Source of the DNA: an uncultured Clostridia bacterium
Lineage (GTDB): Bacteria > Bacillota > Clostridia > Oscillospirales > CAG-272
Direction: 5' to 3'
DNA length: 64,000 nt
Assembly (NCBI GenBank): GCA_904501985.1
Contig: CAJGCT010000002.1
Span: 1 to 64,000 of the forward strand
A program made the translations under genes and the position numbers. Shown here piece by piece: positions 15,756-26,039 of this stretch; the stretch's first letter is position 1, and each line of letters starts with the position of its first letter. A model generated the notes under the pieces. It did not search any database. It was not told the origin of the DNA and was given only the letters and a program-made list of their open reading frames with translations.

Positions 15756-16943
15756 TCATCCGCCGATCAGCTTTATGATCGGATTTTTCCTTATTTTTAC
15801 CGCCTTGATGGGACAAAGCTCCTGACAGCAGTAACACCTTATGCAGTCATCGTTTATAATGACTGCTTTCTTTTTTCCTTTCTTATCCGTCTTAAGCACA
15901 ACTGTATGCCGCGGACAGCTTCTTACACACTCGCCGCATCCAACGCAGACTCCGTTATCTACAACAGGCTTTGGCTGAAGCCACGCATTGAGTCTGCCGC
16001 CGAACATACTCGGAAGCCTTGCAAGAAGCGAGCTTGCGCCTTTACGCTTTGCGGTATCCGGCTTTAAGAAATCATCCACCACGAAGCTGTCAAGCGGTTC
16101 TGCGGACATAAGATTAACCTCATCCGCCCCCATGGGACAGTAACCGCGCCGCACACCCTCATCAAGCATAATAACGCCATCGGTTTTGATAACAGACGCG
16201 CCGATAATGTCAACCACAAAGGGATTCACACCCGATATAAGGCAGTCAAGCCGTCTGGGATTGCCGCCTGTAGGTCCGTTGCCCTCCATGGCTAAAATAC
16301 CGTCAAGCACATTGAATGTGGGCTTGTTTTCAAGTATCATCTCACAGAGATCTGCAAGCATAGAACCAAAATCGTTATAATCGGGGAATCTTGCGTGCAT
16401 CTCAAATTTTGTAACGCCCGGAACAGTGCCGAAATAGTTCTTCACCGCACCGCTGTAGCCTGTCAGAGAGTGACTTTTCAGCTTGGCAAGGTTGACAATA
16501 ACATCCGCTTCAAGTATTGGCGTGATGATGTCAAACATCTTTGATGTTTTGCCGCTCGGTGCATCCTTCGGACGCGATCCTGTGTCATAATTGAGGCTGA
16601 CGCCGTATCGCTCTGCTACATCCAAAATGCCGCATCCGCGGTATGTGGCTTTCAGCGTCTCTTTCGTATAAAGACCACCCGGACTTTCTGCGATTATTAT
16701 ATCCGCCGCACGCTCCTTTAATATGCGTATCATGGCTTCAAGCACCACGGGATGGGTCGTTGCCGCCACTTCCGGTGCTTTTTTCATAACCATATTTGGC
16801 TTTATCACAACGCGCTTTGAATCAAACATATTTTCTACACCAAGCCGTGCAAGCTGTGAGCGTATCGTCTTCTCAATAGCGTCGACATCATATCCCACCA
16901 CACGGTCAAGTGCCGCCGGGGAATTCAAATCTATATTTCTCAT
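15756..16943 (-). CDS. DUF362 protein with two 4Fe-4S clusters
   Basis: A 395-residue iron-sulphur protein. The N-terminal ~300 residues form a DUF362 domain (VVIKPNMVMK, LAKLKSHSLTGYSGAVKN). The C-terminus is a two-cluster ferredoxin with CVGCGECVRSCP and CIRCYCCQELCP. The partner and reaction are unknown for this family; a redox role is inferred from the clusters. It begins 7 bases after the aroA stop and so is probably co-transcribed with aroA and aroB. Confidence 0.88.
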   Translation of the reverse strand: MRNIDLNSPAALDRVVGYDVDAIEKTIRSQLARLGVENMFDSKRVVIKPNMVMKKAPEVAATTHPVVLEAMIRILKERAADIIIAESPGGLYTKETLKATYRGCGILDVAERYGVSLNYDTGSRPKDAPSGKTSKMFDIITPILEADVIVNLAKLKSHSLTGYSGAVKNYFGTVPGVTKFEMHARFPDYNDFGSMLADLCEMILENKPTFNVLDGILAMEGNGPTGGNPRRLDCLISGVNPFVVDIIGASVIKTDGVIMLDEGVRRGYCPMGADEVNLMSAEPLDSFVVDDFLKPDTAKRKGASSLLARLPSMFGGRLNAWLQPKPVVDNGVCVGCGECVRSCPRHTVVLKTDKKGKKKAVIINDDCIRCYCCQELCPIKAVKIRKNPIIKLIGG

Positions 16944-16949
16944 AATAGG

Positions 16950-18215
16950 CTATTTTCTAACACAAACAGATGTAAAATCACGTACAAATTCCGGATAGGA
17001 TTTCCCGATACAGCTCATGTCGTCAACAATAACATCTCCCGTACATCCCACAGATGCCGCCGCTGCTGCCATAGCTATTCTATGGTCATTTTCCGAGCAC
17101 ACTACGCCGCCGGCAAGTGAGCTTTTTCCTGTAATTACAAGTCCGTCCTCTGTCTCACTTACGTCAGCACCGATGGCTCTCAGCATATTGGCGGTTGAAG
17201 CAATTCTGTCGCTTTCCTTTATGCGAAGACGCCCTGCGTTGTAGATACGTGTCGTCCCCTCTGCAAAAGCCGCCATTACGGCAAGCGCAGGCACAAGATC
17301 AGGTATATCCGCGGCATCTATGTCCGAAGCCGTAAGCTTTTCGCCCTTTGCAACGGTTACGTCGCCGCCGTTCCATTCAACACGCGCTCCAAAGCGGCTC
17401 ACGATATCAAAAAGTGCAAAATCGCCCTGCTTTGTATCACGCCTGATACCGCTCATTGTAACTCTTCCGCCGATTGCCGCCGCCACAGCAAAAAATGCCG
17501 CCTGTGAGCAGTCGCCCTCCACATATATGTCACGAGGCTTAAGCTTTCCGCCTCTTACAAGATAGCCGAAGTCGGTTTCGGTAATATCCGCACCAAATTC
17601 GGTGAGCATATCAACAGTAAGATCGACATAAGGCTTGCTTTCAAGCCGCGTGGTGATCACTATACCGCTCTCACCCAAGATCGCAGACAGTGCATAGAGA
17701 AGTCCCGTGACAAACTGCGATGAAATATCGCCGGGAAGCGAATATTCTCCGGCAGAAATTTGTCCCGAAACCTCAAGGGGGAGAAAATCTCCGTCAGATG
17801 TATAGGTAAGGTGCGCCCCATTTGCTTCAAGCATAGGCTTGTATATATCAGTGGGGCGTTTTGGAAGTCTGCCCTCACCAACAAATGTTGCCTTGACATC
17901 AAGTGCCGCCGCAAGCGGAATGAAAAAACGTAGAGTTGACGCCGATTCACCGCAGTTCACGTTCCCGGCGCAAATACCGCCCACACAGGGTCTGTCAACA
18001 TAAAACGTATGCTGTGCCTCATCATAGGTAAGCTCAGCTCCAAATGCGCGAAGCGCATCCGCTGTTGCGGCAATATCATTTGAGATATCAACGCCGCGCA
18101 CAGTGGAATTGCCAGCCAGAGCCGCACACATAAGCGCACGGTGTGATTGACTTTTCGATGACGGTATACGAAGCCTTCCGTCAATAACAGAAGGGGAAAA
18201 TATCATATTTTTCAA
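16950..18215 (-). CDS. aroA: 3-phosphoshikimate 1-carboxyvinyltransferase (EPSP synthase)
   Basis: A 421-residue shikimate-pathway enzyme joining shikimate-3-phosphate and phosphoenolpyruvate. Signatures: PSSKSQSHRALMCAALAG near the N-terminus, NCGESASTLRFFIPL, GEGRLPKRPTDIY, and RLRIKESDRI plus NDHRIAMA in the C-terminal half. The start is uncertain: a TTG at 18215 or an ATG at 18206, neither with a strong ribosome site. It follows aroB by 57 bases on the same strand. Confidence 0.95.
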   Translation of the reverse strand: MKNMIFSPSVIDGRLRIPSSKSQSHRALMCAALAGNSTVRGVDISNDIAATADALRAFGAELTYDEAQHTFYVDRPCVGGICAGNVNCGESASTLRFFIPLAAALDVKATFVGEGRLPKRPTDIYKPMLEANGAHLTYTSDGDFLPLEVSGQISAGEYSLPGDISSQFVTGLLYALSAILGESGIVITTRLESKPYVDLTVDMLTEFGADITETDFGYLVRGGKLKPRDIYVEGDCSQAAFFAVAAAIGGRVTMSGIRRDTKQGDFALFDIVSRFGARVEWNGGDVTVAKGEKLTASDIDAADIPDLVPALAVMAAFAEGTTRIYNAGRLRIKESDRIASTANMLRAIGADVSETEDGLVITGKSSLAGGVVCSENDHRIAMAAAAASVGCTGDVIVDDMSCIGKSYPEFVRDFTSVCVRK

Positions 18216-18272
18216 GATTTAATTACCCCGTTGGTATAAATTTTCGAAAATGATGGATTCACAGTCACTTTT

Positions 18273-19322
18273 TTAAAATATCTTCATTATTTCATCAAGC
18301 CCTGAAAGCGATACATTTCTTATCACCGCTTTGCCGAGTTTTTCAAGAAGTATAAACTTTACCGAATCGGCAGTGCGTTTTTTGTCGGAGCGGACGATCT
18401 TCATGAGCTCCTCTGCCGGATAATCCATCACAGTTGGAAGCGACCATTTTTCAAGTACATCGCGGATTCTTGATTCATACCCGCCATCGTATCCAAGCGT
18501 CGCACCGATCCGTGCCGCATACAGCATTCCGATACCGACCGATTCACCGTGAGAGAACCGCTCAAATCCGCCAAGCTTCTCCACCGCATGTCCCACGGTA
18601 TGACCGTAATTAAGTATAGCGCGGATCCCCTGCTCAAACTCGTCTTCCTCAACCACGCTCGCCTTTATCTTCATACAGCGGTATATGAGCTCCGAGCGGG
18701 ATATAGTTTTGTTTTCGATTCCAATGAAAAGCTCTTCATCGGCAATGCATCCGTATTTTATAGCCTCGCCCATTCCGTCGTCCATATAACGCTTAGGAAG
18801 TGTATCAAGGAAACGGCTGTCCGCAATCACCGCCGCAGGCTGATGGAAAGCCCCCACAAGATTCTTTCCGATGGAAAGATCAACGCCGGTCTTACCTCCG
18901 ATTGATGAATCTATCTGCGAGAGGAGCGTGGTGGGTATTTGCAGTACCGCAACGCCGCGAAGGTACGTTGCCGCCGCAAACCCTGCCATATCTCCGCACA
19001 CACCGCCTCCGAGAGCGATAACAAGCGACTTTCTCGTAAGACTCGCCGACGCAAACGACGTGTACATATCGGAAACGGTCTCAAGACGTTTGCTAAGCTC
19101 GCCTGCCGGGAAAATATGCTCACCGGCAAGCTCTGCGCCGCACTTTGAAAGCCCCGTTTTAATATGCTCGCCCCAGAGCGAGTACACATTGCTGTCAGAG
19201 ACGAGGAACACTCTGTCATATGCTGCTCCGGCAAGCACTTCACAAAGAGCCTCCGACAAAATATCCTCGCCCGAATATATATTGTAACTGCCGCCTGAAT
19301 GGGCGACTTTTATTTGTTTCAT
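18273..19322 (-). CDS. aroB: 3-dehydroquinate synthase
   Basis: A 349-residue NAD-dependent enzyme forming dehydroquinate from DAHP, the second step of the shikimate pathway. Motifs: GGGVCGDMAGFAAATYLRGV, PTTLLSQIDSSIGGKTGVD, and the metal ligands in LNYGHTVGHAVEK and FSHGESVGIGM. GAGG precedes the start by 9 bases. With aroA it forms a two-step shikimate block. Confidence 0.96.
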   Translation of the reverse strand: MKQIKVAHSGGSYNIYSGEDILSEALCEVLAGAAYDRVFLVSDSNVYSLWGEHIKTGLSKCGAELAGEHIFPAGELSKRLETVSDMYTSFASASLTRKSLVIALGGGVCGDMAGFAAATYLRGVAVLQIPTTLLSQIDSSIGGKTGVDLSIGKNLVGAFHQPAAVIADSRFLDTLPKRYMDDGMGEAIKYGCIADEELFIGIENKTISRSELIYRCMKIKASVVEEDEFEQGIRAILNYGHTVGHAVEKLGGFERFSHGESVGIGMLYAARIGATLGYDGGYESRIRDVLEKWSLPTVMDYPAEELMKIVRSDKKRTADSVKFILLEKLGKAVIRNVSLSGLDEIMKIF

Positions 19323-19499
19323 GATAGTGTACCTCTTGAATATTTAACCATACACTAATAATATATCACAAATCCCGCCAATTTGCAATGATACAGGCGG
19401 TAAATTTTAAGTTTTTTCATAAATTCCGGTATATTTAAGCCAAAAGAGAAGCTATATTTGAAAAATATGTTAAATGTTTTCGTTACTTTCGGAAACCAC

Positions 19500-19529
19500 T
19501 TGACAACACATCGTTTTTTGAAGTATAAT
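19500..19529 (+). promoter_or_regulatory. Promoter of the AI-2E-family permease
   Basis: TTGACA at 19500-19505 and TATAAT at 19524-19529 with an 18-base spacer, in the divergent gap with aroB. Confidence 0.7.
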
Positions 19530-19564
19530 TTTAATGAGTAATAATAACTAATGGAGGAACTGAG

Positions 19565-20977
19565 TTGAAAATAGACTGGAATCGCAAATATACAACCATT
19601 GCGATATATGCGGTAGTCACAGCATTTGCAATAATGCTGCTGTTCACGCTGTTTGTAAATTTTGACGGTGTTTCATCATTCTTTTCCGCACTTAACGGAA
19701 TAATGATGCCGTTTTACATCGGACTTGCCGTAGCATACATCGCAAATCCCATAATGAAGATGGCGGAAAAGCATATTTTTCGCTTTAAGGTCACATCAAA
19801 CCGCAGGTTTAATCTGAAACGCGGACTTTCCATAACGCTGGCACTGATCGTTCTGCTGATAATCCTGACCATACTCGTTCTATTGATTATACCGCAGGTC
19901 ATACTGAGTCTCACCGACCTGGCATCAAAAATGAGCGGTTATATAGACAGCACTGTGGCATGGCTTGATGAATTTCTGCCGGACACTATATTTGACAGTG
20001 CAAATCTCACCCTTGAGAATTTCTTTAATTCCCTCGTAAATTATTTTACCAATTCTTCCATCGGTGCAGAGCTTTCCGATATTTCCGCACAGCTTGATCT
20101 TATTTCCGATAACCTTGACACGCTTATCGCCAATTCGTTTACAATAATCAAGGATTATGTCCCCGTAGTATTCGATGCCTTTGCAGGCATGGCAAACGGT
20201 GTGTTCAATGTAATTCTCGGAATATTCTTCGCAATATATACACTGTCCTCCAAGGAGAAGCTTATTGCACAGGTAAAAAAGGTTATCCGCGCATTCAGCA
20301 CAGAGCAGCTGTATAACAGTATCCTTGAATTCGGAAACTTCACCAACAAAACCTTCGGTTCATATCTTATCGGTAAGATCCTTGACTCCTTCGTTGTGGG
20401 AATCATTATGTTCATCGCCTGTGCAATAGCACGCATACCTTATGCGCCTCTTGTAAGCGTTCTTGTGGCGATCACCAACATCATCCCCATCATCGGTCCT
20501 TTTATAGGGGCGATTCCGGGCGTTCTCATAATCTTCATCGTCGATCCTTCAAAGGTGCTTATTTTCATCATCATCAACATCCTGCTTCAGCAGATAGACG
20601 GAAATATTATCGTTCCGAAGATTCTTGGCGAAACCACAGGTCTCAGCTCCCTTTGGGTGCTCTTCTCCATCACAGTGATGGGCGGACTTTGGGGTCTTAC
20701 GGGAATGTTTATAAGTGTTCCGATCTTCGCTGTACTGTATATGCTCTTTAAGCTCTACATTGAAAAGCGTCTTCGTCAAAAAGAGCTTCCTACTGAGACT
20801 TTCGAATATTATACCGACCGCGAAAACCGTGCATTCCAGAATCACGATGACTACAATCACTCCTTTGCGGCACACATAAAGGCTTCGGCTGACAGTCTCG
20901 CAAAGCAGTCACCTATCGGTAAATTCTCCGAAAAGCTAAAAAAGAAAAAGCAGGACAAAAATAATAAAGATCAATAA
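19565..20977 (+). CDS. AI-2E family transporter (PerM-like permease)
   Basis: A 470-residue membrane protein with about eight hydrophobic segments; the C-terminal PHALVSVLVAITN-like block here reads YAPLVSVLVAITNIIPIIGP, typical of the family. A soluble stretch at ~115-200 separates the two membrane halves, and the C-terminus is charged with a Lys-rich tail. Substrate is unknown; family members export AI-2 or act as Na+/H+ antiporters. The start is TTG, placed by GGAGG 7 bases upstream. A strong terminator follows. Confidence 0.88.
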   Translation: MKIDWNRKYTTIAIYAVVTAFAIMLLFTLFVNFDGVSSFFSALNGIMMPFYIGLAVAYIANPIMKMAEKHIFRFKVTSNRRFNLKRGLSITLALIVLLIILTILVLLIIPQVILSLTDLASKMSGYIDSTVAWLDEFLPDTIFDSANLTLENFFNSLVNYFTNSSIGAELSDISAQLDLISDNLDTLIANSFTIIKDYVPVVFDAFAGMANGVFNVILGIFFAIYTLSSKEKLIAQVKKVIRAFSTEQLYNSILEFGNFTNKTFGSYLIGKILDSFVVGIIMFIACAIARIPYAPLVSVLVAITNIIPIIGPFIGAIPGVLIIFIVDPSKVLIFIIINILLQQIDGNIIVPKILGETTGLSSLWVLFSITVMGGLWGLTGMFISVPIFAVLYMLFKLYIEKRLRQKELPTETFEYYTDRENRAFQNHDDYNHSFAAHIKASADSLAKQSPIGKFSEKLKKKKQDKNNKDQ

Positions 20978-20980
20978 CGC

Positions 20981-21016
20981 AAACGCTCCCGAGCAAAAAT
21001 GCTCGGGAGCGTTTTT
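20981..21016 (+). terminator. Terminator of the AI-2E permease
   Basis: A 14-bp perfect stem (AAACGCTCCCGAGC with its complement), six-base loop and a T-run. Confidence 0.92.
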
Positions 21017-21040
21017 CTGTATTGTGTGGATCAGAACATA

Positions 21041-21067
21041 AAAAAAGCCGTGCTGTGCACGGCTTTT
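21041..21067 (-). terminator. Terminator of ftsZ / dcw cluster
   Basis: AAAAGCCGTGC pairs with GCACGGCTTTT around TGT; on the minus strand it ends in a T-run, 13 bases after the ftsZ stop. Confidence 0.9.
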
Positions 21068-21079
21068 CTGCATATTCAA

Positions 21080-22213
21080 TTATCTGCCCTTGTTGTTGCG
21101 GAGAATACCGAGTATCTCGCCGAAATCGTCATCGGAGATAACATCGCCATTTTCCTGCTTAGCACCTTCTTCGGATGCACCATTTGACTTGGTTTCAGCC
21201 GAAGCAGTTCCTGCTGCAGCATTTGCCTGAGTTTCAACAGTAGTCTGCATACTCTTGGGAGCACTGTCAAAGCCTGTAGCGATAACGGTAATGCGCATTT
21301 CATCCTCAAGGGAGGGATCGAATGCCACACCGAAGATAACATTGGCATCAACGTGTGCTTCATCCTTGACCATACTAGAAGCAGTATCAACATCTTCAAG
21401 GGTCATATCAGCAGAACCGGTAATGGAGAGGATTATGCCGCGTGCACCTGCGATAGATGTTTCAAGCAGCGGGCTGGAGATTGCAGCCTTTGCTGCAAGA
21501 GCCGCCTTTTCCTTACCTGTAGCACTGCCCACACCCATATGAGCGTAGCCGGCATTGGTCATGATAGCGGTAACGTCTGCAAAGTCGAGGTTAATGAAGC
21601 CGTCAACCGCGATAAGCTCTGCAACGCTCTGTACACCGTGACGAAGAACGTCATCGGCAACCTCAAATGCGTTTACGAGGGTTATTCTTGTATCGGATAC
21701 CTGCTTAAGTCTTTCGTTGGGAACAATAATGAGGGAGTCAACTACCTCAATAAGATTCTTGATGCCTGCCTCTGCCTGAGCCATACGAACCTTGCCCTCG
21801 AAAGCGAAAGGCTTGGTTACAACACCGACAGTAAGTATGCCCATGTCTCTTGCGGTCTTTGCTACGATAGGAGCGGCACCTGTACCTGTACCGCCGCCCA
21901 TACCTGCGGTAACAAATACCATCTGAGTGCCCTCAAGCATCTTCTTGATTTCCTCTATGGATTCCTCGGCAGCTCTTGCACCGATTTCAGGATTAGCACC
22001 TGCTCCGCGACCCTTGGTGATCTTCTCACCGATGTCGATCTTGGTAACGGCGTTGGATCTTGAGAGAGCCTGTCTGTCGGTATTGATAGCGACAAACTCC
22101 ACGCCGCGCATATTAGCGGCAATCATGCGGTTAACAGCGTTGTTTCCGCCGCCGCCCACGCCGATTACTTTTATATTCACATTTCCAAAGTTATTGTCGA
22201 GTTCGAAAGCCAT
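21080..22213 (-). CDS. ftsZ: Cell division GTPase FtsZ
   Basis: A 377-residue tubulin-like GTPase that forms the division ring. The GTP-binding [12 protein letters not shown] is at about residues 104-115. A Gln/Ala/Asn-rich linker starts near 320. The C-terminal partner-binding peptide is [12 protein letters not shown], which is unlike the common IPxFLR form, so its contacts may differ. AGGAGG precedes the start by 10 bases. It is the last gene of the dcw cluster, 154 bases after ftsQ; no ftsA lies next to it. Confidence 0.97.
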   Translation of the reverse strand: MAFELDNNFGNVNIKVIGVGGGGNNAVNRMIAANMRGVEFVAINTDRQALSRSNAVTKIDIGEKITKGRGAGANPEIGARAAEESIEEIKKMLEGTQMVFVTAGMGGGTGTGAAPIVAKTARDMGILTVGVVTKPFAFEGKVRMAQAEAGIKNLIEVVDSLIIVPNERLKQVSDTRITLVNAFEVADDVLRHGVQSVAELIAVDGFINLDFADVTAIMTNAGYAHMGVGSATGKEKAALAAKAAISSPLLETSIAGARGIILSITGSADMTLEDVDTASSMVKDEAHVDANVIFGVAFDPSLEDEMRITVIATGFDSAPKSMQTTVETQANAAAGTASAETKSNGASEEGAKQENGDVISDDDFGEILGILRNNKGR

Positions 22214-22367
22214 TTTTCAGTATCCTCCTAATTTTTCTATGTCCGATTATCGAAATTCTTCGATATAAAACTCATCATATAATAATATAATAATATTAAA
22301 TTGCAATTTTTGCAATAGGTTTTAAAAAAGTTTAATATTTTTTTACGTTTAATGCACAATTTACGCG

Positions 22368-23243
22368 TTACCGTTTGTCAAACTCGATTATAAGGTTAGG
22401 ATTTTTTATAACCGGGCACTGTGCAGGATCGTTGGCATCAATGGTAGCAGGTACTCCATCGGAGAACACTTCGCTTTCAAGCATTCCCGCAACTGCGGTA
22501 AGCTTTGTATTAAGCTCGTCCCCGTTGCCGAGATCCACAAGATAAATATCCTTCGCAACAAGCGCTAAATTGAATCTGTCCCGAAGATCAAATGCCGTGG
22601 TGCTTCGAAACAGGGGACTTGATTCAAGAGCATCAATGTACGCGCTGACATACCGTGCGGACACCTCAGCGGCAAATTCAACCTTATATCCTACCATCGC
22701 GCTGTTCACTTCCGGAAGCAGCAGTCGAATAAGCCCCTCATCCTCAAGTGTCGACATATCAAATACACGCTCAAGCACACGAAGCTCGTCCGAAAGCACG
22801 AAATACTCACCGTACAGCTCACACACGTACCTTGGCTCATCCTCGGTAACCTTTATCACCAACGTATGAGGCAGCTTCCTTACGATACGTGCCTGCTCTA
22901 TATACGCAAGCCGTCCGCGAAGTCCGTCAAGATCGGAATTTGATATTTCATAAAGGCTGAGCCCTTCTTCAATGTCCGTAACCGCAAGAATATCTTCTTT
23001 TGAATATCTGGACGTTCCCACGATCTCTATTTCTTTAACCCGAAAGAACACCGCAAGACATATTATAACAAATACGGCACTGAGCAGTCCGAATATCAGA
23101 AAATATGTAAATCTTGAAAAGTGTTTTCGCGTCCGATTGTGCCTTTGGAATTTCTGAAGGCTTTCCTTGCTTTTTATTCTGGCAAGCTCATTATCGTCAC
23201 CGGTAAAGAATCGGCTCTCCCGGCGGTCGCTCGAATGGCTCAT
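22368..23243 (-). CDS. ftsQ: Cell division protein FtsQ/DivIB
   Basis: A 291-residue bitopic membrane protein. A basic cytoplasmic N-terminus (~45 residues) is followed by one membrane segment (FLIFGLLSAVFVIICLAVFF) and a POTRA domain starting VKEIEIVGTSRYSKEDI. The beta domain and C-terminal tail follow. It stabilises the FtsL-containing divisome complex. GGAGGG lies 7 bases before the start. Confidence 0.9.
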   Translation of the reverse strand: MSHSSDRRESRFFTGDDNELARIKSKESLQKFQRHNRTRKHFSRFTYFLIFGLLSAVFVIICLAVFFRVKEIEIVGTSRYSKEDILAVTDIEEGLSLYEISNSDLDGLRGRLAYIEQARIVRKLPHTLVIKVTEDEPRYVCELYGEYFVLSDELRVLERVFDMSTLEDEGLIRLLLPEVNSAMVGYKVEFAAEVSARYVSAYIDALESSPLFRSTTAFDLRDRFNLALVAKDIYLVDLGNGDELNTKLTAVAGMLESEVFSDGVPATIDANDPAQCPVIKNPNLIIEFDKR

Positions 23244-23414
23244 ACGCTTACCCTCCGTGAGTTATGTCCTTTCCGACGATTTTAAGATATCAGCCCGCGC
23301 AAAAGCACAAGGCAAAATACCGCCTTTGTAATATTATATCATAGTCAACTGTAAAAAGTCAAGTAATTTACGACGATTTGTGCGATTATTTGCAGATTTT
23401 TTCATGCAATTCGG

Positions 23415-24536
23415 TTATTTTTTGCCTGCGAGGGAAATAAGATCAAAATATATGCTTCGGTTGGCATCCGGCAGGGCAAACTTTGATATATTTAAAGACA
23501 TATCAGCACGTTTCTTGGGATTTGCAAGCAGTTCTGCCATTGTGTTTGTGAGTTTATCACCCACAAGCTCGTTTTCGCAGAATACATAAGCCGCATTGGC
23601 ATCTGCCAGCACCTTGGCATTTTTGTATTGGTGATTGTCCGCAACGTGAGGTGACGGAATCAGAACACAGCATTTATTAAGTGCCGCCAGCTCCGAAAGG
23701 GTCATTGCACCGGCACGACTGACCACAATATCCGCCGCCGCCATAAGCTCCGGCATATTGTAGATGTATTCCCGTATCTGAATATTCTCGTATTTATCAA
23801 GACCGTACTCTTTAGCCTTGAGCATTGCGGCTTCATGCTCAATTGCGCCTGTAGCGTGAATATGAAGAAGCTCAGGGTGATCCTTGGTATAGCTTCTCAT
23901 AAATTCAAGCATCTCGTCGTTTACCTTTTCAGCACCCATGCTTCCGCCATATGACAGGATAAGGTGCTTGTATTTTCCATCAATTCCAAGCGCACGTCTC
24001 GCCTCTGAATATTTCAGCGAGGAAAACTCAGGCTTTATGGGATTTCCCACCCTGACGGTCTTATGGCTGTACGCATCTCCGAGAGCCACAGCGGTAGCTT
24101 CAAAATTCACGTAGATACGGTCAACATACCGCGCAAGCATCTTAACCGCCACTCCGGGGATAGCGTTGGATTCATGCACCGCGGTAGGAATACCCATGGA
24201 AGACGCGGCTTTAAGGAGCGGCCAGCACACATATCCGCCCGTTCCTACAACAATATCCGGCTTGAACTCCCGAAGAAGCTTTTTTGCTTTCATGGGAGAG
24301 GTAAAGGCAAGCCACGCGGATTTAATATTGTAAGGGGTCAGCTTCCGCTTGAATCCCTGCACCTCAACATGGTGAAGCTTATATCCTTCCTTTGGCACAA
24401 GCTTGTTTTCAATACCGCGGGATGTTCCTACAAATTCTATCTGTGAGCCCGGAAGATTTTCCCGTATGCTGTTGGCGATGGCAATTGCGGGATTCACATG
24501 ACCGCCTGTACCGCCGCCTGTCATTAAAACTTTCAC
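23415..24536 (-). CDS. murG: UDP-GlcNAc transferase making lipid II
   Basis: A 373-residue GT28 glycosyltransferase that converts lipid I to lipid II on the inner membrane face. Motifs: TGGGTGGHVNPAIAIA at the N-terminus, GTGGYVCWPLLKAA, and the donor-binding SRAGAMTLSELAAL in the C-terminal half. The start is GTG after AGAGGA. It follows ftsW by 30 bases. Confidence 0.96.
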   Translation of the reverse strand: MKVLMTGGGTGGHVNPAIAIANSIRENLPGSQIEFVGTSRGIENKLVPKEGYKLHHVEVQGFKRKLTPYNIKSAWLAFTSPMKAKKLLREFKPDIVVGTGGYVCWPLLKAASSMGIPTAVHESNAIPGVAVKMLARYVDRIYVNFEATAVALGDAYSHKTVRVGNPIKPEFSSLKYSEARRALGIDGKYKHLILSYGGSMGAEKVNDEMLEFMRSYTKDHPELLHIHATGAIEHEAAMLKAKEYGLDKYENIQIREYIYNMPELMAAADIVVSRAGAMTLSELAALNKCCVLIPSPHVADNHQYKNAKVLADANAAYVFCENELVGDKLTNTMAELLANPKKRADMSLNISKFALPDANRSIYFDLISLAGKK

Positions 24537-24566
24537 TGTATAATCCTCTTTTGCTTGATTTTAAGC

Positions 24567-26009
24567 TTATTTTTGCTGTTTTGAGAAACGTGAAATGGAC
24601 AAAACAATTCCCATTTCAACCATAAGCACGCAGAGTGATGAGCCGCCGTATGAGAAAAACGGCAGTGAAATGCCTGTGTTGGGAATGGAATTGGTTACAA
24701 CCGCGATGTTAAGAAGTGCCTGAAGTACAACCTTTCCAACAATACCAACAACCACAAGGGATGAATATATGTCCGGAGCCTTCATAGCTATAAGAAATCC
24801 GCGCCAAGCGAACAGGACGAACAGTACAACCACCGCAACGGCACCGATAAAGCCCAGCTCCTCACATACTATTGTAAAAATGAAGTCGTTCTGGGGCTGT
24901 GATACGAACAGATGCTTCTGATAGCTCTCACCAAGTCCCTCTCCGAACAGTCCGCCTGAGCCGATAGCATACAGTCCCTGCAAAGTCTGATATCCTGCAC
25001 CTCTCGGATCATTTTCGGGATGAAGCCAAATGTCTATACGGCGTTTGGTATACGGAGTCACCACGCTGATGATTCCAAGCAGTGCAACGCCGACGCCGCC
25101 CATTCCGATAAGCAGACGAAGGGGTGTACCGCTTGCAAAAATGATTATGATTCCTATCATAAACATAATAATAGTACCGGAAAGGTGCTTCTCAATAATA
25201 ACAAGAACACACGCTATGGCAGTAATTGCAAGAGGTACAAATGTGCCGAAGAACGATGCTCTTATGAGATTCGATTTGTCTGTTGCACGTTCATAATATC
25301 TGTCGCAAAACCATGCAAGCATCAAAACAAGTCCAAGCTTCATAAACTCAGAGGGCTGAATATCGGTGAATCCCAAGTCTATCCAACGTTTAGCGCCGTT
25401 TCGCTCAGCACCGATTATAGGCACAAGGCACAGTAAGAAGAAGCACACGATGTAAAACGGCACAGAAAAACGCTTATACCATTCAGGCTTGAACCATGCT
25501 GCTGCCGCCATACCGATAAATCCAACCACGATGAATATAAACTGCCTGAATATTATGTAATAGCTGTCATCGTATTTGTTTTTGGAGTACACGTAGCTTG
25601 CCGAATACACCATGATAGTACCGAAAGCAAGAAGTATCAGAACCAGCACCAAAAATACATAGTCTATACTTCCCTGCTCGCGCACGATATTTCGCTTTTC
25701 AAGAACAGTACGGTCCACCGCAAAGGTCTTTTTAAGCCATACAACCGTGCTGTTTTCCTGCTTTCTCACGGCAGGCGCGGTGGTTCTTGCAGGCTGCACT
25801 GATGTTTGGCGTACAGGCGCACTGCGTCTGGCTGTACCGCCGTTTTGACTGATCGTGCGGCGTGCCTGCATATTTGTGTGGCCTTGCGCGCCGCTTGCTC
25901 TCGGCGCACTGCCCGGCTTGTTTCCTTGACGACCGCTGTCGGCTGATCCGTTTTCACGCCGTGAGCCGCCGTTATTTCTGTTATAATAATTCCGCTTGTC
26001 GTCGTGCAA
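24567..26009 (-). CDS. ftsW: FtsW/SpoVE-family SEDS glycosyltransferase
   Basis: About 480 residues. A polar, low-complexity N-terminal extension of ~110 residues rich in Asn, Gly and Arg precedes roughly ten membrane segments of the SEDS fold. Conserved parts include RWIDLGFTDIQPSEFMKLG, HLSGTIIMF, QSPQND-type QPQNDFIFTIVCEELGFIG, and SYGGSS near the C-terminus. SEDS proteins polymerise lipid II with a class B PBP. The start is a TTG with GGAGG 7 bases upstream; an upstream GTG overlaps that site. Whether this is vegetative FtsW or sporulation SpoVE cannot be told from sequence. Confidence 0.93.
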   Translation of the reverse strand: MHDDKRNYYNRNNGGSRRENGSADSGRQGNKPGSAPRASGAQGHTNMQARRTISQNGGTARRSAPVRQTSVQPARTTAPAVRKQENSTVVWLKKTFAVDRTVLEKRNIVREQGSIDYVFLVLVLILLAFGTIMVYSASYVYSKNKYDDSYYIIFRQFIFIVVGFIGMAAAAWFKPEWYKRFSVPFYIVCFFLLCLVPIIGAERNGAKRWIDLGFTDIQPSEFMKLGLVLMLAWFCDRYYERATDKSNLIRASFFGTFVPLAITAIACVLVIIEKHLSGTIIMFMIGIIIIFASGTPLRLLIGMGGVGVALLGIISVVTPYTKRRIDIWLHPENDPRGAGYQTLQGLYAIGSGGLFGEGLGESYQKHLFVSQPQNDFIFTIVCEELGFIGAVAVVVLFVLFAWRGFLIAMKAPDIYSSLVVVGIVGKVVLQALLNIAVVTNSIPNTGISLPFFSYGGSSLCVLMVEMGIVLSISRFSKQQK

Positions 26010-26039
26010 ACAGATCACCTCCGATAATCAGATGTTTGT